DNA of 58,974 bases from Muribaculaceae bacterium (GCA_017557665.1 JAFYYI010000052.1:1-58974); one strand, 5' to 3'; shown: positions 35,478 through 43,862, counted from the stretch's first letter. A program made the numbers and translations. Notes: generated by a model from the sequence alone, not told the origin.

Positions 35478-37249
35478 AATTCTATCTGATTTGCTAAATA
35501 GGGTTTAAGTTCACGATTCATCGCAACGAGGTATGCCCGACGGTCATCTTCGCTCCAATAAATCATCTGTTTCTCATCGGCATGCTCGGTGTAATACTTG
35601 AGGAACACCATTCTAGTACAATAGGGAATATATTCACCTCGCCGGTCCAAGTCAATTATTTGTCTTCGTTTCACGTCAAACACAGAATTACTCAAGGCTG
35701 AATTCTGGCTCTTGTCAAGCAATGCCATGTTTGAAAGAGAATGTGTCAGATCCACACTTCCTTCATAGGATAGAGCAGACACGATACGTGATGAAAGTGT
35801 GTTGAACATCTCAGCGGTCAAGCTTGCTTCAGGAATAGTCAAGAATGTATTCATATCACCGATCAACGCTTCTTTTTTCCTTTTGCTCTCATCTGATTCC
35901 TCATTCAGATCTTGAATGGAAATCAAATGGTTCTCCACCCACTCGCGCCACAATTTTCGATCATTCTTCATCTCTTCCGGGTGCTGTGGATGGATGTGCT
36001 CAAGCGACCATTCTTTTGTGTTGTACACTTTGAAGGGGAAACGGGCCCCTTCTTTGTTCATGACTGAAACCACGTTGAACAAAAGCAGCAATCGGCTGAT
36101 GCTTGCATAACCTTTGGCTGTATCGTATCTCAACTCGCCATAAGGCACTTTGAAATTGATGCTCTCCTTAATCTGTTTATCTAGCATCTGTTCAATTTCA
36201 CTCTTTCGCAACTCAACAGGATATGTCGTAGCAGCAACAATCTCATCCATGGTCATGTGGCCAGAGGCGACAAGATAACCAATTTTGTGATATAGATTTG
36301 ACTTCTTATACCACTCTTTTAGGCGATAGTAATACTTTAAGACTTCCTTCCAATACTCTTGTAAATCTTTCTTGGTATTGAAGTAGTAGAAGGTGCTATA
36401 TGGGTCTTGAGTACGCTCGTCTTCTGGCACCATGAAATGGAAGATGAGGTCAATACGTGATGAATAGTTGTCGCTTCTCTCACGGGTGAGGAAGTTCCAA
36501 AAATCCTCATCGTGCAACTCGCGCTCAATGGTGTCCCATTGTAGAGCTATTTCCTGTTGCCACTTTTCGGCTTCAACATTATCTTCTTTTCGGCATAAGA
36601 ACAAAGCCTTAACCAATTCTGCATTGGTGAGTGGAATCCTGCCTATATTCAAGCGCGTAAACAACGAAATGGCATCTTTATCTTCTACATTTTGGACCTC
36701 GTACCAGATGAAACGCACGTTACCACCAGTCCCAGTACTGGAGCCGAATCCTTGGTTCAATTTTTTATTAAAATATAACCAAAGAGTATCTGCTGCTGCA
36801 CTTGGATCTATTCCTTCTTCTTTTAAGCCCATAAACCACTCGTCGATAGTTTTGTAGGCATCATACATAAAACGGAAATCAATGTAGTCATCAGCGTGTT
36901 CCTCGCTCATGTTCTTAAGAAACTCCGCAGATCCTTCACGAATGTCATAAGATAGGGAGTACTTTATGTCTATGCCCGTCTTGAACTTTTCCTTTATATA
37001 TTTCAACAGCAGATAGATAGTGGTCAAGCGCTGTTGGCCATCAATCAGCTCATACTTACCGTCATCTCTCTTTCGTACAACTACAGGTTGCAAACAATAA
37101 GGTTTGCCGTCGCTGTACCTGATGTCTTCAAGCAAAATTCTAACTTGCTTCGGCTCCCACCTGTAACCCCGTTGGTAACTTGGAATAACAAATTCTCCAC
37201 TGACTTCACCAACAAGTTTATCCTCTAATTGAATCTTATTACTCGCCAT
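35474..37249 (-). CDS. DUF262-DUF1524 protein (GmrSD-type restriction endonuclease)
   Basis: The 591-residue protein combines both halves of GmrSD. N-terminal DUF262 has IPSYQRGYRWEPKQVRILLE, ELIDGQQRLTTIYLLLKYI and LFTRLNIGRIPLTNAELVKA. C-terminal DUF1524 (His-Me nuclease) has EWSLEHIHPQHPEE and the distal LSNMALLDKSQNSALSNSVF. Both motif sets look intact, so NTP-dependent cleavage of foreign, probably modified DNA is likely. It is the first gene of a four-gene operon, with TAACTTTG at 37275-37282. The operon lies between M48 3' ends, which marks it as acquired. Confidence 0.9.
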   Translation of the reverse strand: MASNKIQLEDKLVGEVSGEFVIPSYQRGYRWEPKQVRILLEDIRYSDGKPYCLQPVVVRKRDDGKYELIDGQQRLTTIYLLLKYIKEKFKTGIDIKYSLSYDIREGSAEFLKNMSEEHADDYIDFRFMYDAYKTIDEWFMGLKEEGIDPSAAADTLWLYFNKKLNQGFGSSTGTGGNVRFIWYEVQNVEDKDAISLFTRLNIGRIPLTNAELVKALFLCRKEDNVEAEKWQQEIALQWDTIERELHDEDFWNFLTRERSDNYSSRIDLIFHFMVPEDERTQDPYSTFYYFNTKKDLQEYWKEVLKYYYRLKEWYKKSNLYHKIGYLVASGHMTMDEIVAATTYPVELRKSEIEQMLDKQIKESINFKVPYGELRYDTAKGYASISRLLLLFNVVSVMNKEGARFPFKVYNTKEWSLEHIHPQHPEEMKNDRKLWREWVENHLISIQDLNEESDESKRKKEALIGDMNTFLTIPEASLTAEMFNTLSSRIVSALSYEGSVDLTHSLSNMALLDKSQNSALSNSVFDVKRRQIIDLDRRGEYIPYCTRMVFLKYYTEHADEKQMIYWSEDDRRAYLVAMNRELKPYLANQIEL

Positions 37250-37633
37250 AATGGTATAAACTCTGTTTCGGGAGCAAAGTTACAATAATCTTATTTCACA
37301 TCGTGGTGCGAGATGTTACTTTTTTTGATGGAGAATGCTAAGGCTGTTCTAATCTGGATTAAGGTAAGGAAGAAAACGCTCATGACGGGCGATTCCTCCT
37401 TTGTTTCGTTGGTGTCGTCTAAGTTGGGCTGCGCCTCGGTAAAGACCAAACGGGTTTGGTTCTGCTCTCGACTTGTGCGCTTTTTGACGCTGCGCATATA
37501 ATTTTGCCCGTCCTTGCAGGATGGATTATTATGGTCAAGCCTTGTAGGCGTATCACCAGCACCCCTTACTGGATGCTATAAATTGTATTTTTTGTACTTG
37601 TTGTTTTTCTTATATGATTGTTGTCTCAGTTGT
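37250..37633. other. Gene-free spacer between the defence operon and the M48 gene
   Basis: No supported gene. It holds the operon promoter (TAACTTTG on the minus strand, 37275-37282). A GC-richer stretch follows at 37420-37500 with the imperfect palindrome ACCAAACGGGTTTGGT and CTCGACTTGTGCGC; I believe similar text occurs between genes of other Bacteroidales but cannot check. From 37576 there is a degenerate TTGTATTTTTTGTACTTGTT-like array that runs into the 3' end of the M48 gene, where it encodes the Asn-rich tail. Confidence 0.5.
37275..37282 (-). promoter_or_regulatory. -7 box for the DUF262 operon
   Basis: The minus strand reads TAACTTTG, 25 bases before the ATG at 37249. Confidence 0.6.
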
Positions 37634-38884
37634 TTAGTTGTTGTCCTTGTTGTTTGAGGAACGGATGGCGCGGATGCGTTGGGCCAGGGTGGGGTGAGAG
37701 TAGCTGAACCACACGACGAGGGGGTGGGGCGTGAGGTTGCTCAGGGCATGGCTGGCGAGTTTCTTGAGGCCGCTGATGAGGGTCTCGCCATGGCCGTGCT
37801 CGGTGGCGAAGGCGTCGGCGCGGTATTCGGCGTGACGCGATATGGCACTGCCTATCGGGTTGAGCACCAGGCTGATGGGCGAGAACAAGAATGAGAAGGC
37901 CACCAGCGCCAGGATGAATGACGGGGCGGTGCCGCCCAGTGCTGCAGGCAGGTCGGGATTGGCGACCAGCAACGAGAAGATGAACAAATTCACTGCTATC
38001 ATCGCAATCGAGATAAACATGCTCTTGAAGGTGTCGCGGTGCTTGTAATGTCCGAACTCATGGACCAGCACGGCGACAATCTCGTCGGTGGTCATCCGGT
38101 CCTGCAGGGTGTCATAGAGCACGATGCGCTTCTTGGGGCCAAAGCCGGTGAAATAGGCGTTGGCCTTGGTGGAGTGCTTGCTGCCGTCGATGATGTAGAT
38201 GTCTTTGAACTTGGAGCCGAAATCTTTTAATGCGGCAGTGATGGCGTCGCGCAGTTCGCCTTCGGGCAGGGGTGTCTGCTTGTTGAACAGCGGCACGATC
38301 AGGTTGCTGGCGAACATCGAGAAGAAGATGATGAACGCGGCACACACCAGTGTCGCCCAAATCCAGAACTGCTGTCCGAAGGTCTGATACAACCAATAAA
38401 CCACTGCCATCAGCACGGCGCTCAGCGCTGTCGAGACGACAAAGGACTTCAACGTGTCGAGCCAAAAGGTCTTGTGTGTCGTGCGGTTGAAGCCGAAGCG
38501 CTCCTCAATGACAAAGGTCGAATAGTAGCTGAAGGGCAGTTCGATAACGGTGTTGAACAGATTGAATATCAGCAGGAACAGCACCACCTGCAGCACAGGC
38601 AGATCACTCCAGGACTTGCACTGGTTGTCGAGCCAACCCAGCAAGCCGAAGCCCAGGATGAGCAGCGTTAGCGCGAACGACAAACAGCGCGCGATGAGCG
38701 ACACGCGTTTGTTGGTGCGCATGTACTCCTGCTGCTTGCGGTACTTCTCGTCGTCATACAAGCCTTCCAACTCGGGCGGCACGGGATGCGACATCCACTT
38801 GGTGTTCAGCCACGACAACACGCTGTTCACCACAAATTCCAACGTCACAAACGCGATTATCAACAATAATAAAGTCTTCGCCAT
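37634..38884 (-). CDS. M48 family CAAX-prenyl-protease-like (Ste24) membrane metalloprotease
   Basis: The 416-residue inner-membrane protein has about seven hydrophobic helices. The zinc motif is HEXXH in VLVHEFGHYKHRD (about residue 280), and the third ligand region is EYRADAFATEHGHGE. The N-terminal Ste24-type segment is WMSHPVPPELEGLYDDEKYR. Bacterial Ste24 homologues act in membrane-protein quality control. It starts 10 bases after yaaA's stop. The last residues (SSNNKDNN) are encoded by the degenerate TTGTT array that follows the gene. An inactive piece of its 3' end lies at 32222-32271. Confidence 0.92.
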   Translation of the reverse strand: MAKTLLLLIIAFVTLEFVVNSVLSWLNTKWMSHPVPPELEGLYDDEKYRKQQEYMRTNKRVSLIARCLSFALTLLILGFGLLGWLDNQCKSWSDLPVLQVVLFLLIFNLFNTVIELPFSYYSTFVIEERFGFNRTTHKTFWLDTLKSFVVSTALSAVLMAVVYWLYQTFGQQFWIWATLVCAAFIIFFSMFASNLIVPLFNKQTPLPEGELRDAITAALKDFGSKFKDIYIIDGSKHSTKANAYFTGFGPKKRIVLYDTLQDRMTTDEIVAVLVHEFGHYKHRDTFKSMFISIAMIAVNLFIFSLLVANPDLPAALGGTAPSFILALVAFSFLFSPISLVLNPIGSAISRHAEYRADAFATEHGHGETLISGLKKLASHALSNLTPHPLVVWFSYSHPTLAQRIRAIRSSNNKDNN

Positions 38885-38894
38885 ATGGTATTCT

Positions 38895-39662
38895 TTAGTT
38901 TTCTTTGATGAAACAGGGCTGGTCCAGCTCGCTGGATGCGGAACTGAAAGTGAAGCCCTCGTATTGGAAGGCTGCCAGATCCTCAGGACTGGAGAGCCTT
39001 TCTTGCAGAATCATGCGGGTCATGGCGCCGCGACAGGTCTTGGCCCAAACGGCTTGCACCTTGAGGGTGTCTCCCTTGCGAACGAGGAACATGGGCTGCA
39101 CCACGCGCACCTCTCGCTTGACACGCTGCCAGTCCACCAGGCGCTGGAACTCTTCGGTGGCGAGGTGGATGAGCACGCCGTCATCGGCCTTGACGCTGTC
39201 GATGAGCATCTGGGTCAGTCGTGGCTTCCAGAAGTCAAATAGGGTGTTGCCACCAACGCTGGGCAGTTCCGCATGGCCTTCCAGCCGATAGGGGCGTATG
39301 TCATCGAGGGGGCGCAGCAGCCCGTACAGGAACGACATCACCCACAGATGGCTCTGGGCATGGAGCAGCGTGGACGCGTCCAGTGTTTCGGCCTTGAGGT
39401 GCTTGTAGGCTTGGCCATGATAGGCGAGGATGGCAGGTAGGGGTTCGTGAGGGTCATCAAAACGCAGATACCGCAAACGGTTCTGTGAAGCGATGATTTG
39501 GGAGCATCCCAGCATCTCGGCAAGCGTCTCAACCGGATACTGCATCATGTCGCGGGCCAGCATCTGTGCCTCATGTTGGAACATTGGAGACGAGACCATG
39601 ATGCCTTCAGGCACCGCAGCCCCATCGTTCATAATCTTGGCACTGGCAAGTATGATTTGCAT
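38895..39662 (-). CDS. yaaA: Peroxide stress protein YaaA (DUF328)
   Basis: YaaA lowers free intracellular iron and so limits Fenton damage under peroxide stress; it also binds DNA in vitro. The 255-residue protein matches along its length: MQIILASAKIMND at the start, the central ASQNRLRYLRF and LPAILAYHGQAYKHL, HLWVMSFLYGLLRPLDDIRP and FDFWKPRLTQ. The C-terminal AKTCRGAMTRMILQERL is also present. Start and length are those of the family. It is co-directional with and 10 bases from the M48 gene. Confidence 0.93.
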   Translation of the reverse strand: MQIILASAKIMNDGAAVPEGIMVSSPMFQHEAQMLARDMMQYPVETLAEMLGCSQIIASQNRLRYLRFDDPHEPLPAILAYHGQAYKHLKAETLDASTLLHAQSHLWVMSFLYGLLRPLDDIRPYRLEGHAELPSVGGNTLFDFWKPRLTQMLIDSVKADDGVLIHLATEEFQRLVDWQRVKREVRVVQPMFLVRKGDTLKVQAVWAKTCRGAMTRMILQERLSSPEDLAAFQYEGFTFSSASSELDQPCFIKEN

Positions 39663-39794
39663 AAAAAACTTTACTCAAACTGTTTTTCAGTCCGCTAAAT
39701 TACAAAAAAATCACTGACTATCGGCTGCTGAATGACAAAAAAGCTGACGCCATCCCTCTATTGGTCGCGTCACTAAATGCTCGTGTTCCCCTTT

Positions 39795-40169
39795 TCAGTC
39801 CTCGGGCTCCTCCCCGTATAAACCCACGAAAAACCTTGTGCCGCAGAAGGCACACGTCACGCTTCCGTCCTGGTGAGGATATAAAGTCGTGCAGTGGCAC
39901 TCGGGACACTCATAGCGAGGAGTGCCTTCGTAGACATATCTGGTGCCGCAGAAGGCACAGCTGTAGCTCCCGTCCTTGTGGTAGTAGGCCGTTGAGCAAT
40001 GACACTCCGGACAATCAGCGCCCTCGACGCGTCGAGGCTATGCGTTCCTGTCACCAAAAGGAGAATCTTCTTCTGCCACCTCCTCATAGTCATCATCAAA
40101 ATACTCGGGCAACTCACCAGTATTCTGGTGATAATCATAATCTTGCCACATTTCTTCGTCGTGAGTCAT
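39795..40169 (-). pseudogene. Zinc-ribbon protein gene with an in-frame TAG
   Basis: From the ATG at 40169 a 43-codon acidic segment (MTHDEEMWQDYDYHQNTGEL...) runs into TAG at 40038-40040. The same frame continues without another stop to TGA at 39795-39797. It encodes two near-identical zinc ribbons: DCPECHCSTAYYHKDGSYSC then AFCGTR, and ECPECHCTTLYPHQDGSVTC then AFCGTR. Both four-Cys sets are intact and no start codon follows the TAG, so the coding pattern survives the stop. A recent nonsense mutation, a sequencing error or readthrough are the options. Confidence 0.7.
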
Positions 40170-40202
40170 AAACTGTCATGTTATGATTGTTGCACAATCA
40201 AT

Positions 40203-40709
40203 TTATTCACTGCATTTTTTCAGAGCGTTCACGGCTTTAAGCTTATTTCTCGTGAAGTACCATTTGACTTGCTCTTCATCTATGACCTTCTGGCATCCCA
40301 ATTCAATTAAATCGTCTTCAAAGAGCCTCGTGTCACCAACAAGATGGAAAGTCCCTTCGGTAATGGGAATGATTTGTAGCTTTTGGCCCACGGAATAGTT
40401 TGCGATAGCTACATCATTGTCCCGAATAGTAATGGATAGTACTTTGATGTCGATGAGCCGGTTCAACTTGTTGACAAAATCTGAGACTTTTTCATGATGC
40501 TTCTTACTGAAAATCCAGCCGGCACCTTCCTCCAAATGTGGCACGAATTTACCTCCCAGGCGGAGCAATTCTGACTTGAATTCACGTGTGCTGCCATAGA
40601 CAGCAAAAGATTTGTCGGAATAATCAACAATTCTCATGGGCTCATCCAGGATGTCTAATTTTACTTTTTGCACATCACCTGTGCAGTCGTTAAAGATGAT
40701 TGTTTCCAT
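40203..40709 (-). CDS. Protein with two tandem GRF-like 'YGxTxxxKxxLxxLGGxF...GW' modules
   Basis: The 168-residue cytoplasmic protein seems to hold two copies of one small module. The first, about 33-85, reads FAVYGSTREFKSELLRLGGK, then GAGWIFSKKHHEKV. The second, about 118-163, reads FHLVGDTRLFEDDLIELGCQ, then VKWYFTRNKLKAV. The first copy resembles a module (GDT..LKxxLKxLGGRFN...GWIF) seen in phage and plasmid proteins and beside nucleases, where it may bind nucleic acid. A family name is not certain. The promoter box TATTTTTG is at 40736-40743 on the minus strand. Confidence 0.7.
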   Translation of the reverse strand: METIIFNDCTGDVQKVKLDILDEPMRIVDYSDKSFAVYGSTREFKSELLRLGGKFVPHLEEGAGWIFSKKHHEKVSDFVNKLNRLIDIKVLSITIRDNDVAIANYSVGQKLQIIPITEGTFHLVGDTRLFEDDLIELGCQKVIDEEQVKWYFTRNKLKAVNALKKCSE

Positions 40710-40949
40710 TTTGTGGGTAATTAAAGATTCCTTTGCAAAAATAGATAAAAGATGAGATTTTTTCGACTGAATATGTGAAAAGGGTGCCCTTTCTTAGTGA
40801 AAGGAATAGTGAAATGACTGATTATTGTAGTGCAATCATTGGATGTAGAATCCCTGATGGAGTGGAGATGGATAGTACTGACCACCATTTTGGACGATGA
40901 GTGAGGGTTAGATTTTTGCCAATTTGTTGGTTAGGTCTAAAATGCGTTG

Positions 40950-40957
40950 TACCTTTG
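40950..40957 (+). promoter_or_regulatory. -7 box for the lipoprotein gene at 40987
   Basis: TACCTTTG, 29 bases before the ATG at 40987. TTTG at 40923-40926 may be the upstream element. Confidence 0.6.
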
Positions 40958-40986
40958 CGGTATCACATGGATTAAAAGTTGAAGAT

Positions 40987-41583
40987 ATGAAACAGATGAA
41001 ATTATGGATGATGGCCGCCATCCTGTTCTGCGGCGTTGCTTGTGTGACTTCCTGCAATGGCAATGCCAATGTTGAGAAGGAAGTAAAGGATACTGTCGAC
41101 ACTGTCCAGATAGATCCTCTTATCTCGGCTATCGACAAATATTTGGTGGACACTATCGGTTCACAATACGCTCCCGGCGAGGTGTGCATTCCCGTTATTG
41201 CCATGACTTGCTCCGATGGAGAGAAAAACGATAGCGTTTTCATGTGGGGTGACTATTGGGTATTTAACTACAATGTAGCAGGTGATACCCTGAAGTGTGT
41301 ATCGGGTGGCAGCCATCCTGGCAAAATGTTACTCGTGAAGAATGAAGGTGGCGAATACCAGGTGGTGTCGTTTGAGCAGGTCGAAGACGGTCATGGCAAT
41401 CAGGAAAGCGCAAAACGCATCTTTGGTGAGTACTATGATGCATTCCATGCCGCTAACAGTGATGAGGCGTACCGCGATAAAGCCCGTGGAGGTTCTATTG
41501 CCGACTATGTAAAGGCTCACAACCTGCCTGTCAAGTATTATCAGGACTCTGGCTGGCCCGCCAAGGAAATCCCCGCCGAGTAA
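40987..41583 (+). CDS. Lipoprotein of unknown function
   Basis: The 198-residue protein has a signal peptide with lipobox VTSC (Cys about 19) followed by an acidic linker (NGNANVEKEVKDTVDTVQID). The mature domain contains CIPVIAMTCSDGEKNDSVFM, then WGDYWVFNYNVAGDTLKC and GGSHPGKMLLVKNEGGEYQV. I cannot name a family; the GDYWVFNYN and HPGxxxL lines look like a conserved small alpha/beta fold. The upstream in-frame ATG (40924) is rejected because the promoter box lies inside that stretch. cinA follows after 54 bases. Confidence 0.75.
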   Translation: MKQMKLWMMAAILFCGVACVTSCNGNANVEKEVKDTVDTVQIDPLISAIDKYLVDTIGSQYAPGEVCIPVIAMTCSDGEKNDSVFMWGDYWVFNYNVAGDTLKCVSGGSHPGKMLLVKNEGGEYQVVSFEQVEDGHGNQESAKRIFGEYYDAFHAANSDEAYRDKARGGSIADYVKAHNLPVKYYQDSGWPAKEIPAE

Positions 41584-41637
41584 TATCAATTTTGGAAAAT
41601 CCGGAACATCTAGAAACCAGGGACTAGAAACTAAACG

Positions 41638-42873
41638 ATGAAATACAGCATTATTGCCATTGGCGACGAGTTGCTCATCGGGCAGGTGACCGACACCAAC
41701 TCGGGTTGGATTGCCCGTCACATGACGCCGCGCGGTTGGGATGTGAACACCGTGCAGGTCGTGCCCGACGATGCCCGTCAGATTGAACTCGCCATCGACC
41801 GCGCCTTTGCCCAGACCGACGTCGTGCTTATGACCGGTGGCCTGGGGCCCACCAAGGACGACATCACCAAGCCCACGTTGTGCCGCTACTTCGGTGGCGA
41901 GATGGTGCTTGATAAGGATGTGGAGCGCAACGTCATGCGGGTGATGGAGCGACGCCACCTCAAGCTCAACGAGTACACGCGCCTGCAGGCGATGGTGCCC
42001 TCGTCGTGCCGCGTCATCCAGAACGAGATGGGTACGGCGCCGTTGATGTGGTTTGAACGCGATGGCAAGGTGCTGGTGAGCATGCCCGGCGTGCCCTTTG
42101 AGTTGCAGGGGATGATGGAACGTGCTGTCATTCCGCAGCTGCTGGCCCGTTTCAACGACGGCGAGGACATCGAGTTCCGCACCTTTGTCGTCACGGGAAT
42201 CATCGAGTCGGCTTTGGCGATGCAACTTGACGAGTTCGAGCGCCAGCTGCCGCACGGCATTCATTTGGCTTATCTGCCCGAGGGCGGCATCATCCGTCTG
42301 AGGCTGACAGGCTCCTCGACCGATGCCCGCCAAATCAACGACGATATGGAGCGCCTCTCGCACCAGTTGCACGAGATTCTGGGCGGCCACATCATTGCCG
42401 ATGGTGACAAGCGCCTGCCCGAAATCCTGGGTGAGCGCCTGCGTGAAAAGGGGTTGACCCTCTCCACGGCCGAGAGTTGCACGGGCGGTAACATCGCCCA
42501 CCAGATAACCAGCATCGCGGGCAGCAGCGACTACTTCAAGGGTTCGATTGTGAGTTATGCCAACGAGGTGAAAATGTCGTTGCTCGGTGTCAGTGAGCAG
42601 GACATCATTGACCAGGGTGTGGTGAGCGAGCCTGTCGTGCGCCAGATGGTCGAGGGCGCCTGCCGTGCCATCGGCACCGACTGTGCCATTGCCACCAGCG
42701 GAATCGCTGGACCTGGCGGCGGAACGCCCACCAAGCCTGTGGGCACTGTGTGGATGGCCGCAAAATGTGGCGACCGTGTCGTTGCCCAAGTCAAGCAACT
42801 GCCTGGTGACCGCGACCGCGTGATCACGCGTGCCACCCTCGAAGCCCAGCTGTTGCTGCTTACCCTTATTTGA
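41638..42873 (+). CDS. cinA: CinA: competence/damage-inducible protein, NMN amidohydrolase
   Basis: CinA family members recycle pyridine nucleotides: nicotinamide mononucleotide deamidase activity in the C-terminal domain and ADP-ribose pyrophosphatase in some. The 411-residue protein has the N-terminal MoaB/MogA-like domain (AIGDELLIGQVTDTNSGWIA, LMTGGLGPTKDDITKPTL). The C-terminal CinA domain follows (TLSTAESCTGGNIAHQITSI, VSYANEVKMSLLGV, ATSGIAGPGGGTPTKPVGTV). All motifs are intact. A secreted-protein gene starts 40 bases later. dprA, another competence-linked gene, lies 5 kb away. Confidence 0.95.
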   Translation: MKYSIIAIGDELLIGQVTDTNSGWIARHMTPRGWDVNTVQVVPDDARQIELAIDRAFAQTDVVLMTGGLGPTKDDITKPTLCRYFGGEMVLDKDVERNVMRVMERRHLKLNEYTRLQAMVPSSCRVIQNEMGTAPLMWFERDGKVLVSMPGVPFELQGMMERAVIPQLLARFNDGEDIEFRTFVVTGIIESALAMQLDEFERQLPHGIHLAYLPEGGIIRLRLTGSSTDARQINDDMERLSHQLHEILGGHIIADGDKRLPEILGERLREKGLTLSTAESCTGGNIAHQITSIAGSSDYFKGSIVSYANEVKMSLLGVSEQDIIDQGVVSEPVVRQMVEGACRAIGTDCAIATSGIAGPGGGTPTKPVGTVWMAAKCGDRVVAQVKQLPGDRDRVITRATLEAQLLLLTLI

Positions 42874-42913
42874 CCCATTTGTTTTCAATCCTGTCCCCAA
42901 CAATAAAGTGAAA

Positions 42914-43750
42914 ATGAAGAGATACATCTTGTTGCTGCTCATCGCTCTGCTGGCCATGCCGGTGGTAATGGCTGGCGGCATGCCCGACGATGACGACAAG
43001 GACCCGAGCATCCAGCGCGGCATCCGGCGTCTGCATCCCGAGCGTGAGCGTGCCAAGGCGATGAAGAAGCTGCAAGAGCAGATGTCTCGCAAGGCTGACC
43101 CTAAAGATGACCCATGGGATATGGCCGACGAGGTGTGGGGCACTGTTGACCTGCCTCGTGTGGCTGTCAGGGACAGCAGTGCTGTCGAAGGGCATCGCAT
43201 CACCACCCTCAACGGGACTCTTAACGACTCGTCCACTAGCTATGGCTACCGCCGCTTGACATGGCAGGACCTGCCGGTGACCGCTACCATCGACCAGTTG
43301 ATGCTTGGTTTAGTGATTAGCGAGGACGGCGACTATCTGTCAAAGTATGTCACTCGTGAAGGCTTCAGCGACGAGGTGTATTTCACCTTCAATATCTCTG
43401 AGGACGACAGCCTGCCCGGTCCGTTGCGTCTGTGTGTCCGTTATCGTGCAAATGAAATGCTGGATTTTGACCAGATGGTTTTCAGCATCGACGGCTATGA
43501 TTACATGTTCTATCCCAATGAACATCAGCAAGGACGCTTGGACAGCGGAAAGTATTGGGCTGCATGTGACGAGGCTCTGGGGGCGCCCTACAAGGATCTC
43601 GTGTTTGCACTTGCTCATGGCCGTGTGGTGGCACTCAAGCTGATGAGTGCCCGAGGCGCCCAGCAAGTGAAGATGCTCACCGATGGCCAACGGGCTGACT
43701 TCGCCTCCACGCTCGACCTTTACCGCCTGTTTGGGGGCACATTTCGTTAA
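42914..43750 (+). CDS. Exported protein of unknown function
   Basis: The 278-residue protein has a signal peptide (MKRYILLLLIALLAMPVVMA). A charged, possibly coiled segment follows (HPERERAKAMKKLQEQMSRK, about 45-75). The beta-rich domain has DLPVTATIDQLMLGLVISED, FSIDGYDYMFYPNEHQ and AHGRVVALKLMSARGAQQVK. No known motif or lipobox is present. The ATG at 42914 gives the signal peptide directly; the frame is open upstream into cinA but that part is an overlap artefact. It follows cinA by 40 bases on the same strand. Confidence 0.75.
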   Translation: MKRYILLLLIALLAMPVVMAGGMPDDDDKDPSIQRGIRRLHPERERAKAMKKLQEQMSRKADPKDDPWDMADEVWGTVDLPRVAVRDSSAVEGHRITTLNGTLNDSSTSYGYRRLTWQDLPVTATIDQLMLGLVISEDGDYLSKYVTREGFSDEVYFTFNISEDDSLPGPLRLCVRYRANEMLDFDQMVFSIDGYDYMFYPNEHQQGRLDSGKYWAACDEALGAPYKDLVFALAHGRVVALKLMSARGAQQVKMLTDGQRADFASTLDLYRLFGGTFR

Positions 43751-43862
43751 TCACCCCCTACCATTATTGGGTAGTTGTCGCTTATTGTCTGAAAATCAGT
43801 GATTTGCATAATTTGTTGCATAACTTTTTGCTTGGATTGTATTGTGGTTCTCAAAAATGAAT

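Noticed and set aside
37291..37497. 68-codon minus-strand frame upstream of the DUF262 operon
   Set aside because: It overlaps the operon promoter and repeats of intergenic type; no support for translation.
39857..40138. 93-codon minus-strand frame over the zinc-ribbon gene
   Set aside because: It is out of frame with the conserved CPEC/CAFCG ribbons and has no motif of its own.
41329..43236. 635-codon minus-strand open frame over cinA
   Set aside because: It overlaps cinA, whose motifs are complete, and the peptide has no recognisable domain or signal.
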